A program made the position numbers and the translations under genes. From an uncultured Parabacteroides sp. (lineage in GTDB: Bacteria; Bacteroidota; Bacteroidia; Bacteroidales; Tannerellaceae), in the NCBI GenBank assembly GCA_900552465.1, contig URZO01000085.1, positions 1 to 17,672 on the forward strand: a stretch of DNA of 17,672 nt, given 5' to 3'. Under the pieces are notes generated by a model. The model did not search any database. It saw only the letters and a list, made by a program, of their open reading frames with translations, and was not told the origin of the DNA. Shown here piece after piece: positions 6,391 through 13,903 of this stretch. How positions within the stretch are numbered: the first letter of the stretch is position 1; every line of letters starts with the position of its first letter.

Positions 6391-6464
6391 CAAAGTAAAG
6401 CAATGTTTCGGATGTTTGCAAATAAATTATGAACTTTTTATAAGCAGATATATAAAATATTCTA

Positions 6465-6472
6465 TAGCTTTG
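6465..6472 (+). promoter_or_regulatory. Promoter -7 box (TAGCTTTG) for the helicase gene
   Basis: TAGCTTTG matches the TAnnTTTG element 20 bases before the TTG start at 6493, predicting a leader of about 15 bases. No clear TTTG is seen 18-20 bases upstream, where the sequence is a T-run in AT-rich DNA. Confidence 0.55.
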
Positions 6473-6492
6473 TCTACTCAAAAAATACACGA

Positions 6493-8496
6493 TTGGAATT
6501 TCAGCTCGACACAGATAATAAGGAGTTTCAGGATGCTTTGCAACTGATCACTCACACGCGGCAGTCTGTCTTCCTGACGGGGAAGGCCGGAACGGGTAAG
6601 TCTACGTTCCTGAAGTATATTTGCGGGCATACGAAAAAGAAATATGTCGTATTGGCGCCGACGGGGATCGCTGCGATTAATGCGGAAGGAGTGACGCTTC
6701 ACTCGTTCTTTAAATTGCCGTTCCGTCCGATGCTTCCCGATGATCCGGATTTGAGCCTGAAGAATGGGCGTATCTTCGAATTTTTCAAATACACGAAGAA
6801 ACATCGTAAGTTGATCGAAGAAGTCGAACTGATCATAATCGACGAGATTTCGATGGTCAGGGCCGATATTATTGATTGTGTCGACCGCGTTCTGCGGGTC
6901 TTTTCCGGTAATATGCGTCTGCCGTTCGGAGGGAAACAGCTATTGTTTGTCGGCGATGTTTTCCAGTTGGAACCGGTTGTCCCTTCCGACCAGAAAGAGA
7001 TATTAAGTCTTTTCTATGCCAGTCCGTTCTTTTTCTCAGCTCGTGTATTTAAGGATATTAATCTGGTTCCGATCGAATTGCAGAAGGTTTACCGGCAGAC
7101 TGATCCGGTCTTCATCAATATTCTGGACCGTATCCGTAATAATGCCGCCCGGAGACAGGAACTGGACACCTTGAATGCCCGTTATTTTCCTGATTTTACT
7201 CCCCGTAACGAGGATATGTATATCACGCTTGCGACCCGCCGTGACCAGGTGGATTTCATCAATGAGCGGAAACTGGCGGAACTTCCGGGAGAAGAGTTTA
7301 TCTCCAGGGGAAAGATCGAAGGAGATTTCCCGGAATCGTCGTTGCCGACGCAGTTGAATCTTTCCATTAAGGAACAAGCGCAGGTTATCTTTATCGATAA
7401 CGACTACGAGCGGCGTTGGGTGAACGGGACGATCGGCATGGTGTCCGGAATAGATGAGAACGGGAATGTCTTTGTCCTGCTTGAAGACGGAAGGGAATAT
7501 CTGGTGGAACCGACTTCCTGGCGCAACTATAAATATAAGTACAACGAGAAGGAGAAAAAGGTAGAAGAAGAAATTGTCGGCACTTTCGAGCAGTTGCCGA
7601 TCCGCCTGGCATGGGCGATAACCGTGCATAAAAGCCAGGGGCTTACTTTCAGCCGGGTTGTCGTGGATCTGACCGGAGGCGTTTTTGCCGGTGGACAGAC
7701 CTATGTGGCTTTGAGCCGTTGTACGTCTTTGGACGGCCTGGTGCTGAAAAGCCGGATTTCGTCTCATGATATATTTGTGCGGAAAGAGATCGTCCAGTTC
7801 AGCCAAATGTTTAATGACCGGCAGTTAATAGAGAAAAGTCTGCAGGAAAGCGAAGCTGAATTACTATATGCCCGTGCCGTGCACAGCTTTAAATCAGGAA
7901 ATATAAAAGATGCTGTCGAAGCGTTTGCCGCCGCTGTCGGCAAGCGGAACGAACTGGGCAAACCGGAGGTGCAGCGCCTGCTCCGCATGAAGCTGCAAAC
8001 GATGAATACGCAACAGGCACAAATCAAGAAACTCCGGGAGGAGCTATACGCCCAGCGTGAAGTGCAGAAAGAATATGCCCACGAATATTACCTGATGGGA
8101 AATGAATGTATAACGAAAGCCCACGATCCGAACGCTGCTATCCGTTCTTTCGATAAAGCGCTCAGACTTTATCCCGAATATGTGGATGCCTGGGTGCGCA
8201 AGGGAGTGACGTTGCTCGATCTGGGGGACGGTTTCCAGGCGGTCACCTGCCTGAATGAAGCGGTGCGTTTGAACCCGAAATCGTTTAAGGCCCGTTATAA
8301 TCGGGGAAAATCTTATCTCCAATTAAAATATTATGATGAAGCCGTTTCTGATTTTATGAAAGCCGTTGATCTTAAGCCTAAACATGCTGCAGCGCATGAA
8401 TATCTTGCCGAGTCTTTTCTGCATATAGGAGAGGTGGAACTGGCAAAACAACATCAAGACATAGCGGATAGCCTTCGGGACGGTGAAGATCGTTAA
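6493..8496 (+). CDS. PIF1-like SF1 helicase with C-terminal TPR repeats
   Basis: This 667-residue protein is a superfamily 1 DNA helicase of the PIF1/RecD-like group. The Walker A loop is GKAGTGKST (30-38), followed by APTGIAAINAEGVTLHSFF (motif Ia region). The DEAD-type Walker B is IIIDEISM (114-121), then GDVFQLEPV (motif III), and motif V/VI are VHKSQGLTF (378-386) and YVALSRC. After a likely coiled coil (about 480-525), residues 527-645 contain about three TPR units, for example DPNAAIRSFDKALRLYPEY and NEAVRLNPKSFKARYNRGKSYL. PIF1 helicases unwind DNA 5' to 3' and act on G-quadruplexes and stalled forks; the TPRs suggest a protein partner. The start is TTG at 6493: there is no in-frame ATG before the Walker A, and the promoter box sits 20 bases upstream. 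The gene appears to be transcribed alone. Confidence 0.92.
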   Translation: MEFQLDTDNKEFQDALQLITHTRQSVFLTGKAGTGKSTFLKYICGHTKKKYVVLAPTGIAAINAEGVTLHSFFKLPFRPMLPDDPDLSLKNGRIFEFFKYTKKHRKLIEEVELIIIDEISMVRADIIDCVDRVLRVFSGNMRLPFGGKQLLFVGDVFQLEPVVPSDQKEILSLFYASPFFFSARVFKDINLVPIELQKVYRQTDPVFINILDRIRNNAARRQELDTLNARYFPDFTPRNEDMYITLATRRDQVDFINERKLAELPGEEFISRGKIEGDFPESSLPTQLNLSIKEQAQVIFIDNDYERRWVNGTIGMVSGIDENGNVFVLLEDGREYLVEPTSWRNYKYKYNEKEKKVEEEIVGTFEQLPIRLAWAITVHKSQGLTFSRVVVDLTGGVFAGGQTYVALSRCTSLDGLVLKSRISSHDIFVRKEIVQFSQMFNDRQLIEKSLQESEAELLYARAVHSFKSGNIKDAVEAFAAAVGKRNELGKPEVQRLLRMKLQTMNTQQAQIKKLREELYAQREVQKEYAHEYYLMGNECITKAHDPNAAIRSFDKALRLYPEYVDAWVRKGVTLLDLGDGFQAVTCLNEAVRLNPKSFKARYNRGKSYLQLKYYDEAVSDFMKAVDLKPKHAAAHEYLAESFLHIGEVELAKQHQDIADSLRDGEDR

Positions 8497-8539
8497 CGTA
8501 TTGTCTCTAAAAATATACAGAAATGTAATAATAAGATTG

Positions 8540-8547
8540 TATATTTG
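8540..8547 (+). promoter_or_regulatory. Promoter -7 box (TATATTTG) for the receptor operon
   Basis: TATATTTG matches TAnnTTTG and would start a transcript near 8552, leaving a leader of about 48 bases before the ATG at 8600. No good -33 TTTG is seen. The helicase stop is 43 bases upstream with no terminator-like hairpin between, so read-through from the helicase is possible. Confidence 0.55.
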
Positions 8548-8599
8548 TGGCGTAATGTTAAAAGATATAGGGGGTTAAATTAAAAAAGCGAATTTCTAT

Positions 8600-11500
8600 A
8601 TGAAAAAAAGTTATCTGCTGTCTTTGTTTTTATTGATCTGTATGGGTGTTTCCGTACAGGCTCAGGTGACAACTTCTGCTTTGAGTGGAAAGGTTATCGA
8701 TGATCAGAATGAAAGTATTATTGGTGCAACTGTGGTGGCGGTACATGAGCCGTCGGGAACGATGTACGGTGCAGTGACAAATGTGGACGGCCGTTATACA
8801 ATACAAGGTATGCGTACCGGTGGTCCGTATAAAGTAGAAATTTCTTATGTCGGTTATCAGAAAGATGTTTTTACAGATATCAGGTTGGAATTGGGTAATA
8901 CGTTTGTATTGGATGCAACTATGCATCCCAGTTCTCAACAATTAGGGGAAGTTGTTGTAACGGCGGATGCTAAAAAGAAAATCGGAGCGTCGGAAAACTT
9001 TTCTACGAGTAGGATACAGTCCACTCCGACTGTCGACCGTAATATTTACGATGTGGTGAAGAACATGCCGATGGCGATGACTTCCAAGAATGGAGGTATT
9101 TCTTTTGCCGGTTCCAATAACCGGTATAACAGCTTCCAGGTCGACGGAACGGTTAGTAATGACGTCTTTGGTTTAGCACCGTCAGGAACAAATGGCGGTC
9201 AAACCAATGCCAATCCTATTTCAATGGATGCCATTCAGGAAATCCAGGTTGTAGTCGCTCCTTTTGATGTTCGCCAGAGCGGTTTTACCGGAGGTGGTAT
9301 CAACGCGATTACCAAACAGGGGAATAACACTTTCCATGCGTCGGCTTATTCTTATTTTACGAATGAGAACCTTTATGGGAAATACAATGCCTTTAAAGAT
9401 AATGTAAAGGACAAACTTTCCGAACAGTCAACCAAGACATTTGGCGGTACGTTGAGCGGTCCGATCATTAAAGACAAACTGTTCTTCTTCGCCAATGTCG
9501 AGAACCGTAAGGAGTCTTATCCTTCACGTTTTTATGCCGGCTATGATGCGAAGGGCTTTACAGCAGATATGGCAAAGACTATTGCTGATAAATATGAACA
9601 ATATACCGGTATTCGTGAAGGCTACGGTCCGCGTGATGTAGATCAGAAAGCATTCAGTTTCTTGGGTCGTATCGACTGGAATATCGACCAACATAACAAG
9701 CTGGCTTTCCGCTATCAGCTGAATAATTCATACGACGATATCTACAGCTCGGCCAACATGACTTATTTCTTTAATAACAGTGGTTATCGGATGAAGAATA
9801 AAACGAATTCATTTGTGGCAGAATGGAACTCTCATTTGAATAATGCTTTATATAATGAATTCCGTGCAAGTCTTACGACTGTACGCGACCAGCGCGAGGT
9901 TGCCTATCTGGGACCGAATGTAAAGATAAACGGTAGCGATAACAGCGGGACGAATAACACGACTGTCAATATCGGTACGGAATATTCTTCCGGAGCCAAT
10001 GCGCTGGATCAGGATATTTATACATTTGAAGATAACCTTTCCTGGTATAAGGGAAATCATACCTTTACCTTCGGTACGCATAATGAGATATTCCGGATGA
10101 AGAACCTGTTTATCCAGGCGGTTACCGGTTCCTGGGAGTTCGGCTCGATGGAGGCATTCCTGAACGACAGCCCGTCTAAATATGTATTTAAATATACAGA
10201 CCCGGATGTTACAGGTGGTGATTATCAATATACACCGATTATTAAAGCCGGTCAATTCGGTTTCTATGCACAGGACAATTGGATGGTTACCAATCGTTTC
10301 TCTTTGACTTACGGTCTGCGTTTCGATATTCCGTTGCTGTTTAACGATCCGACTGTCAATAATGAGTTTAATGAGTATGCCGCCAGCAAAAACATTAAGG
10401 AAAGAGTAGGGGAAATGCCCGGCGCTAAAGTGATGGTTTCACCCCGTTTGGGATTCCGCTGGTATACGGATGACAGCCGGAATACGCTGATCCGTGGTGG
10501 AGTAGGTTTGTTCACCGGCCGTGTTCCTTTCGTATGGCTTTCTAATGCTTACAACAATACAGGTATCGAGCAGAAAGGTACGACTATCTTTGCTTCCGGA
10601 TCGTCACCCGCTCCTTCTTTAGGGCAATATGCAAAAGATCCTATCGGTGCCATGAATTCGCAAGCGGGAAGTCCTGCAACACCTGATATTGTAACTGTAT
10701 CCAAAAGTTTCAAATATCCGCAGGTATTCCGTGCGAATCTGGCTTTGGAACAGATTTTGCCGGGAGATGTAAGGATGACGGTAGAGGGTCTTTATTCCAA
10801 GACATTTAATAATGTATATTTTGAAAACCTGGCATTGTCGAGCAATGGTAAAGTATATGCCGTTCCGGGTGTAGAGGCTTCGGCAACTTCTTATTATTCG
10901 GTGGATAAGAAATATTTCAGTATTACAAACTTGAAGAATACGAATGATGGCTATACTTATTCATTGTCAGCTTTGTTTGAAAAGAGCTTTGACTTTGGTC
11001 TGGGCCTGGCTGCTTCTTATACATTCGGACATTCCAAGTCTGTTTATGACGGCACCTCTTCGGTTGCCTATTCCAACTGGAAGTATAATTATGCGGTAGA
11101 TACCAATAACCCGGGTCTGGCTTATTCCATGTTTGATATACCTCACCGTGTGATGGCTTCCGTTTCTTATACGACACCCCGTTATGCCAACGGATTCCTG
11201 GCTACAACTGTTTCCCTTATCTATAACGGATATGTCGGACAACGTTATAGCCTGACGATGAATGAGTCCTACTATAATGCTGATACAAAGAAAACAGTCT
11301 ATATCGATTATAACGGTGATGGCTGGGGAGGTAACTCTCTGTTGTATATCCCGACAGAAGACGAGTTGAAAAAGATGGACTTCAAGACCGAAGAAGACCG
11401 CCAGAACTTCAATAACTGGATTGAAGGCGACAGCTATGCAAAGAAACACCGTGGACAATATGCCGACAGAAATTCCAATTCTGCTCCATGGGAGAACCGG

Positions 11501-11782
11501 ATTGATCTGCATGTGGCACAGGATATCTTCGTGTTGAAAGCACGGGGCAGCAAATTCCAGGTGACATTCGACGTAACCAACTTTGCTAATATGCTGAATA
11601 AAAAGTGGGGTTCTTCTTATGCTGCAGCCTACAACGTAATGCCTTTGCAGGTGATCGGGAATAAGAAAGGCGACGATGGTAACTATACGAATACGTATGC
11701 TTACAATTCGAAAAATACGATAACCAAGAACGACCTCTTGTCTCGCTGGCATGCCCAGATAGGAGTTAAATATATATTCTAA
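8600..11782 (+). CDS. Oar-like TonB-dependent receptor with CarboxypepD_reg domain
   Basis: This 1060-residue outer-membrane transporter has a clear Sec signal peptide (MKKSYLLSLFLLICMGVSVQA, cleaved about residue 21). A carboxypeptidase-regulatory-like beta-sandwich follows (about 27-108, with SGKVIDDQNESIIGATV and GRYTIQGM). Next are the LGEVVVTA segment (115-122), a plug domain (about 130-250) and a long beta-barrel of alternating aromatic strands that ends in a terminal Phe (IGVKYIF), the outer-membrane assembly signal. The plug has VVAPFDVRQSGFTGGGINAI (246-ish), typical of Oar-like receptors rather than SusC. Such receptors import substrates using TonB/proton-motive force. No SusD partner follows; instead a phosphodiesterase lipoprotein starts 6 bases later. 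The substrate is unknown. It is unlike BtuB in size and domain make-up, so it is not assumed to be the B12 receptor despite the cob genes nearby. Confidence 0.93.
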   Translation: MKKSYLLSLFLLICMGVSVQAQVTTSALSGKVIDDQNESIIGATVVAVHEPSGTMYGAVTNVDGRYTIQGMRTGGPYKVEISYVGYQKDVFTDIRLELGNTFVLDATMHPSSQQLGEVVVTADAKKKIGASENFSTSRIQSTPTVDRNIYDVVKNMPMAMTSKNGGISFAGSNNRYNSFQVDGTVSNDVFGLAPSGTNGGQTNANPISMDAIQEIQVVVAPFDVRQSGFTGGGINAITKQGNNTFHASAYSYFTNENLYGKYNAFKDNVKDKLSEQSTKTFGGTLSGPIIKDKLFFFANVENRKESYPSRFYAGYDAKGFTADMAKTIADKYEQYTGIREGYGPRDVDQKAFSFLGRIDWNIDQHNKLAFRYQLNNSYDDIYSSANMTYFFNNSGYRMKNKTNSFVAEWNSHLNNALYNEFRASLTTVRDQREVAYLGPNVKINGSDNSGTNNTTVNIGTEYSSGANALDQDIYTFEDNLSWYKGNHTFTFGTHNEIFRMKNLFIQAVTGSWEFGSMEAFLNDSPSKYVFKYTDPDVTGGDYQYTPIIKAGQFGFYAQDNWMVTNRFSLTYGLRFDIPLLFNDPTVNNEFNEYAASKNIKERVGEMPGAKVMVSPRLGFRWYTDDSRNTLIRGGVGLFTGRVPFVWLSNAYNNTGIEQKGTTIFASGSSPAPSLGQYAKDPIGAMNSQAGSPATPDIVTVSKSFKYPQVFRANLALEQILPGDVRMTVEGLYSKTFNNVYFENLALSSNGKVYAVPGVEASATSYYSVDKKYFSITNLKNTNDGYTYSLSALFEKSFDFGLGLAASYTFGHSKSVYDGTSSVAYSNWKYNYAVDTNNPGLAYSMFDIPHRVMASVSYTTPRYANGFLATTVSLIYNGYVGQRYSLTMNESYYNADTKKTVYIDYNGDGWGGNSLLYIPTEDELKKMDFKTEEDRQNFNNWIEGDSYAKKHRGQYADRNSNSAPWENRIDLHVAQDIFVLKARGSKFQVTFDVTNFANMLNKKWGSSYAAAYNVMPLQVIGNKKGDDGNYTNTYAYNSKNTITKNDLLSRWHAQIGVKYIF

Positions 11783-11788
11783 TAATAT

Positions 11789-13000
11789 ATGTACAGATTT
11801 CTGACTGTAATATTGATTGGCCTTTTCTCGATAATTTATTTATCGATATCCGGATGTACGGCGCATTCAAAGAAAGAACATTACGTTGTAGTCCTATCCA
11901 TGGATGGCTTCCGTTCCGATTATCCTTTGCATGCGCATACGCCGACATTGGATTCTTTGGCGCGGGTAGGGGTGAAAGCTGCTTTTCGTCCCAGTTTCCC
12001 GAGCGTTACTTTTCCGAATCATTACAGTATGGCAACAGGCCTGCATCCTGATCATCATGGATTGGTGAGCAATTTCTTTTACGCTCCCGACCTGGATAGC
12101 ATCTATCTGATGGGCAAACATAATCCCGCCTTCTTCGGCGGGGAGCCGATCTGGAATACGGCGGAAAAGCAAGGGGTGCGGACCGCCTCATTCTATTGGG
12201 TCGGAAGCGAGTATCCGATACAGGGCCGCCAGCCTTCCATCTGGAAGCCTTTCGACAAGCATGTCCCTTTTTCCGTTCGTGCGGATTCGGTGATTGCCTG
12301 GTTGCAATTGCCGGAGAAAGTCCGTCCTCACTTGATTATGTGGTATATGGAAGAGCCGGATGGTATCGGACATAAAGTTGGTCCCGATGCTGCCGAGACA
12401 CTTTCGACGGTAGAAGAACTGGACCGGATATTAGGAGACTTCTTTGCCAAGGCACGCAAGTTGAAGATATTTAATAAGATCGATTTTATCGTCCTGTCCG
12501 ACCATGGTATGGCAACGATTCATCCGGAGAACTTTGTGAATCTGAGTGACTACCTGCCGCGTGACAGTTTCGACTATGCGTTTGATGGAGTGCCGACTCT
12601 GCTTTATCCGAAACCGACATATACGGATAGCGTTTATGCAATCCTGAAGCGCGTGCCTCATATTACGGTTTGGAAAAAGAATGAGATTCCGGAGAAGTAT
12701 GTGTATGGCAAGAATCCGCGTGTCGGAGACTTGTTTGTAATGCCTGATGTCGGAACGTATGTGCTTTTCCGTCCCGGAGCGCAATCAACTTTGGCGGCTA
12801 CACACGGATATGACAATTTTGCTCCTGAAATGGAAGCGATCTTTTATGCGGCCGGGCCGTCGTTTAAACAAAATGTAGAGCTTCCGGTTATGGCGAATGT
12901 AAATTTATATCTGATGATAGCCCGCTTACTGAACTTGCAGCCGGCTCCGAATGATGGAGATAGTACAGTGGTTTCAACCTTATTCAGGGATAATAAATAA
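11789..13000 (+). CDS. Type I phosphodiesterase / nucleotide pyrophosphatase lipoprotein
   Basis: This 403-residue member of the alkaline phosphatase superfamily (ENPP-like) has a lipoprotein signal peptide with lipobox ISGC (Cys23). It is therefore membrane-anchored in the envelope, possibly surface-exposed. All six expected metal-site residues can be seen: Asp39 (SMDGFRSDY), nucleophile Thr74 (SVTFPNHYS), Asp191 and His195 (EPDGIGH), Asp238-His239 (LSDHGM) and His339 (ATHGYDN). ENPP enzymes cleave nucleotide pyrophosphates, dinucleotides or lipid phosphodiesters using two zinc ions; the substrate here cannot be read from sequence. It starts 6 bases after the receptor gene, so the two are almost certainly co-transcribed. 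A model in which the enzyme trims a phosphodiester and the receptor imports a product is inference. Confidence 0.92.
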   Translation: MYRFLTVILIGLFSIIYLSISGCTAHSKKEHYVVVLSMDGFRSDYPLHAHTPTLDSLARVGVKAAFRPSFPSVTFPNHYSMATGLHPDHHGLVSNFFYAPDLDSIYLMGKHNPAFFGGEPIWNTAEKQGVRTASFYWVGSEYPIQGRQPSIWKPFDKHVPFSVRADSVIAWLQLPEKVRPHLIMWYMEEPDGIGHKVGPDAAETLSTVEELDRILGDFFAKARKLKIFNKIDFIVLSDHGMATIHPENFVNLSDYLPRDSFDYAFDGVPTLLYPKPTYTDSVYAILKRVPHITVWKKNEIPEKYVYGKNPRVGDLFVMPDVGTYVLFRPGAQSTLAATHGYDNFAPEMEAIFYAAGPSFKQNVELPVMANVNLYLMIARLLNLQPAPNDGDSTVVSTLFRDNK

Positions 13001-13012
13001 AGGCTGTTGTCC

Positions 13013-13067
13013 TGATGTTGTAGTATCTTCCATCTGTTTTTACAGATGGAAGATACTGCAAGCATCA
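13013..13067. terminator. 25-bp hairpin between convergent genes (two-way terminator)
   Basis: Bases 13022-13037 pair perfectly with 13042-13057 around a TTTT loop. The stem continues through a T-G wobble (13021/13058), GTT/AAC pairs and, past one bulged G (13062), TGATG/CATCA (13013-13017 / 13063-13067), about 25 bp in all. It lies 12 bases past the phosphodiesterase stop and 8 bases past the convergent winged-helix gene's stop. There is no long T-run on either exit, so termination may be partial, or the hairpin may instead protect transcript 3' ends. Confidence 0.72.
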
Positions 13068-13075
13068 TTAATCGT

Positions 13076-13291
13076 TTAATAATAGCAATTAGCTCCCGGA
13101 GAAAAAGCCAACTGGCTGCTGGCACTTTTAATTTCGATTTTGTTTTCCCTTGCAAGCCATCCGATGGCCGACCACAGATCAGCTTCTGTTAAAGCTGTAG
13201 CCTTTTTCAACTCATCAAAACTCCAACATCCGCCATCCAACAATAAATTGCAGATGGCTCCGGCATTTAATCCTATAGTCCCTTTATTCAT
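13076..13291 (-). CDS. Small winged helix-turn-helix protein (DUF2582-like)
   Basis: This protein of about 71 residues resembles the DUF2582 winged helix-turn-helix family common in Bacteroidales: IGLNAGAICNLLLDGGCWSFDELKKAT, then a recognition-helix-like EADLWSAIGWLARENKIEI and a final strand. The fold suggests nucleic-acid or protein binding, but no function is established for the family as far as I know. Two starts are possible, ATG 13303 (MDFIM) and ATG 13291 (MNKGTIG); the second is chosen because similarity begins there, giving 71 instead of 75 residues. No strong promoter box was found immediately upstream. It converges with the phosphodiesterase gene across a shared hairpin. Confidence 0.75.
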   Translation of the reverse strand: MNKGTIGLNAGAICNLLLDGGCWSFDELKKATALTEADLWSAIGWLARENKIEIKSASSQLAFSPGANCYY

Positions 13292-13308
13292 GATAAAATC
13301 CATTTTAT

Positions 13309-13520
13309 GTTATCTGTTATGTAAACTATAAACAAAGCCAAAGGCGGAAAAGATTAATGCAGCCCCATGTTTTTATAGAGTTTTAAAGGCTGATAATATG
13401 TTTTTATGATTCCTATCCTATTCCTCTCTCACCGTTATGGTATTGGTCGATCATAACTATGACCTGCCCAAACCATAGTGATGTGTGAAGGAGGTGTATC
13501 TCCCATAAATAACAGATAAC
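13309..13520. repeat. 12-bp perfect inverted repeat bounding a 212-base gene-free block
   Basis: GTTATCTGTTAT at 13309-13320 is the exact reverse complement of ATAACAGATAAC at 13509-13520. The enclosed block has no ORF of interest but carries further internal inverted repeats. No target-site duplication is visible outside the ends, so a miniature transposable element is only one possibility; coincidence in AT-rich DNA is another. Confidence 0.35.
13436..13503. other. Inverted-repeat-rich intergenic segment, possible structured RNA
   Basis: TATGGT 13436-13441 plus TTGG 13443-13446 can pair with CCAA 13468-13471 plus ACCATA 13472-13477. Inside are GGTC/GACC (13445-13448 / 13461-13464, competing with the outer stem) and the palindromic TCATA-AC-TATGA (13451-13462). 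A further GGAG/CTCC stem (13490-13493 / 13500-13503) follows. On the minus strand this lies between the tRNA-Glu terminator and the winged-helix gene, so it could be that gene's leader or an independent small RNA. The rest of the 13304-13570 stretch shows nothing recognisable. Confidence 0.3.
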
Positions 13521-13534
13521 TCAGCGGAACGGAT

Positions 13535-13568
13535 AAAATAAAAGCCTGCGGCCGAAACCGTAGGCTTT
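13535..13568 (-). terminator. Intrinsic terminator of tRNA-Glu
   Basis: On the minus strand an 11-bp stem (13568-13558 with 13551-13541, one wobble pair) around a 6-base loop is followed by a T-rich TTTATTTTAT run. It begins only 2 bases past the tRNA 3' end (13571), as expected for a single-tRNA transcription unit. Confidence 0.82.
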
Positions 13569-13570
13569 AG

Positions 13571-13643
13571 TAGTGCGTCCGGGGGTCGAACCCGAGTTTC
13601 CGCCGTGAGAGGGCGGCGTCCTGGACCACTAGACGAATGCACC
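13571..13643 (-). tRNA. tRNA-Glu, anticodon CTC
   Basis: The minus strand folds into a complete 73-base cloverleaf. The anticodon stem CCGCC/GGCGG is perfect, with loop CTCTCAC giving anticodon CTC (13609-13607), which reads GAG (Glu). The T arm is TCGGG-TTCGACC-CCCGG, and the D arm carries GTCT...AGGAC. The acceptor stem has G1-T72, then G-C, T-A, G-C, C-G, an A6/C67 mismatch and T7-A66, with discriminator A73. CCA is not encoded (the next bases are CTA), so it must be added after transcription. The terminator follows at once and a near-consensus promoter lies about 20 bases upstream. Confidence 0.93.
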
Positions 13644-13664
13644 AGTTTGTCTTGTTAGACGCTG

Positions 13665-13672
13665 CGAAATTA
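13665..13672 (-). promoter_or_regulatory. Probable -7 box for tRNA-Glu
   Basis: The minus strand reads TAATTTCG, one mismatch from TAnnTTTG, 21 bases before the tRNA 5' end, so transcription would begin with a short 5' extension. A clear -33 TTTG is not seen at the ideal distance. Confidence 0.4.
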
Positions 13673-13808
13673 GTAAATATTTTATTTCGGTGTATCGTTG
13701 GAGGGATTTTTTTCAAAGAAAATATTTGCTTTCTGTCATTTTGGTACGGATTTAGGCCTTTGTCCACTAAAAGGCGTTAAAAGAGGTTGCAAATTCACTT
13801 GTAATTCA

Positions 13809-13839
13809 TTTGCGTTCAAGTTTATTTATTCTACCTTTG
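13809..13839 (+). promoter_or_regulatory. Promoter for mutAB (TTTG-N19-TACCTTTG)
   Basis: TTTG at 13809-13812 and TACCTTTG at 13832-13839 match the Bacteroidetes -33/-7 consensus with the preferred 19-base spacing. The predicted start near 13844 leaves a leader of about 60 bases before the mutA ATG. No riboswitch-like fold is evident in that leader. Confidence 0.8.
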
Positions 13840-13903
13840 CCTCCTGTTATTGAACGAGATACTATTGAACATTACTAATATCAGTAATAAAATAACTAAT
13901 ATT

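Noticed and set aside
7036..7806. Minus-strand open frame (256 codons) opposite the helicase
   Set aside because: The opposite strand encodes the conserved helicase motifs. The antisense product has no recognisable motif and is compositionally odd.
10967..11752. Long minus-strand open frame (261 codons) opposite the receptor gene
   Set aside because: It lies wholly inside the confidently coding barrel region of the TonB-dependent receptor, has no recognisable domain, and has no promoter box; it is an antisense shadow of codon bias.
13850..13903. Upstream TTG start for mutA
   Set aside because: The extra 18 residues (NEILLNITNISNKITNI) are low-complexity and not family-like. The ATG at 13904 gives the expected N terminus and a normal leader.
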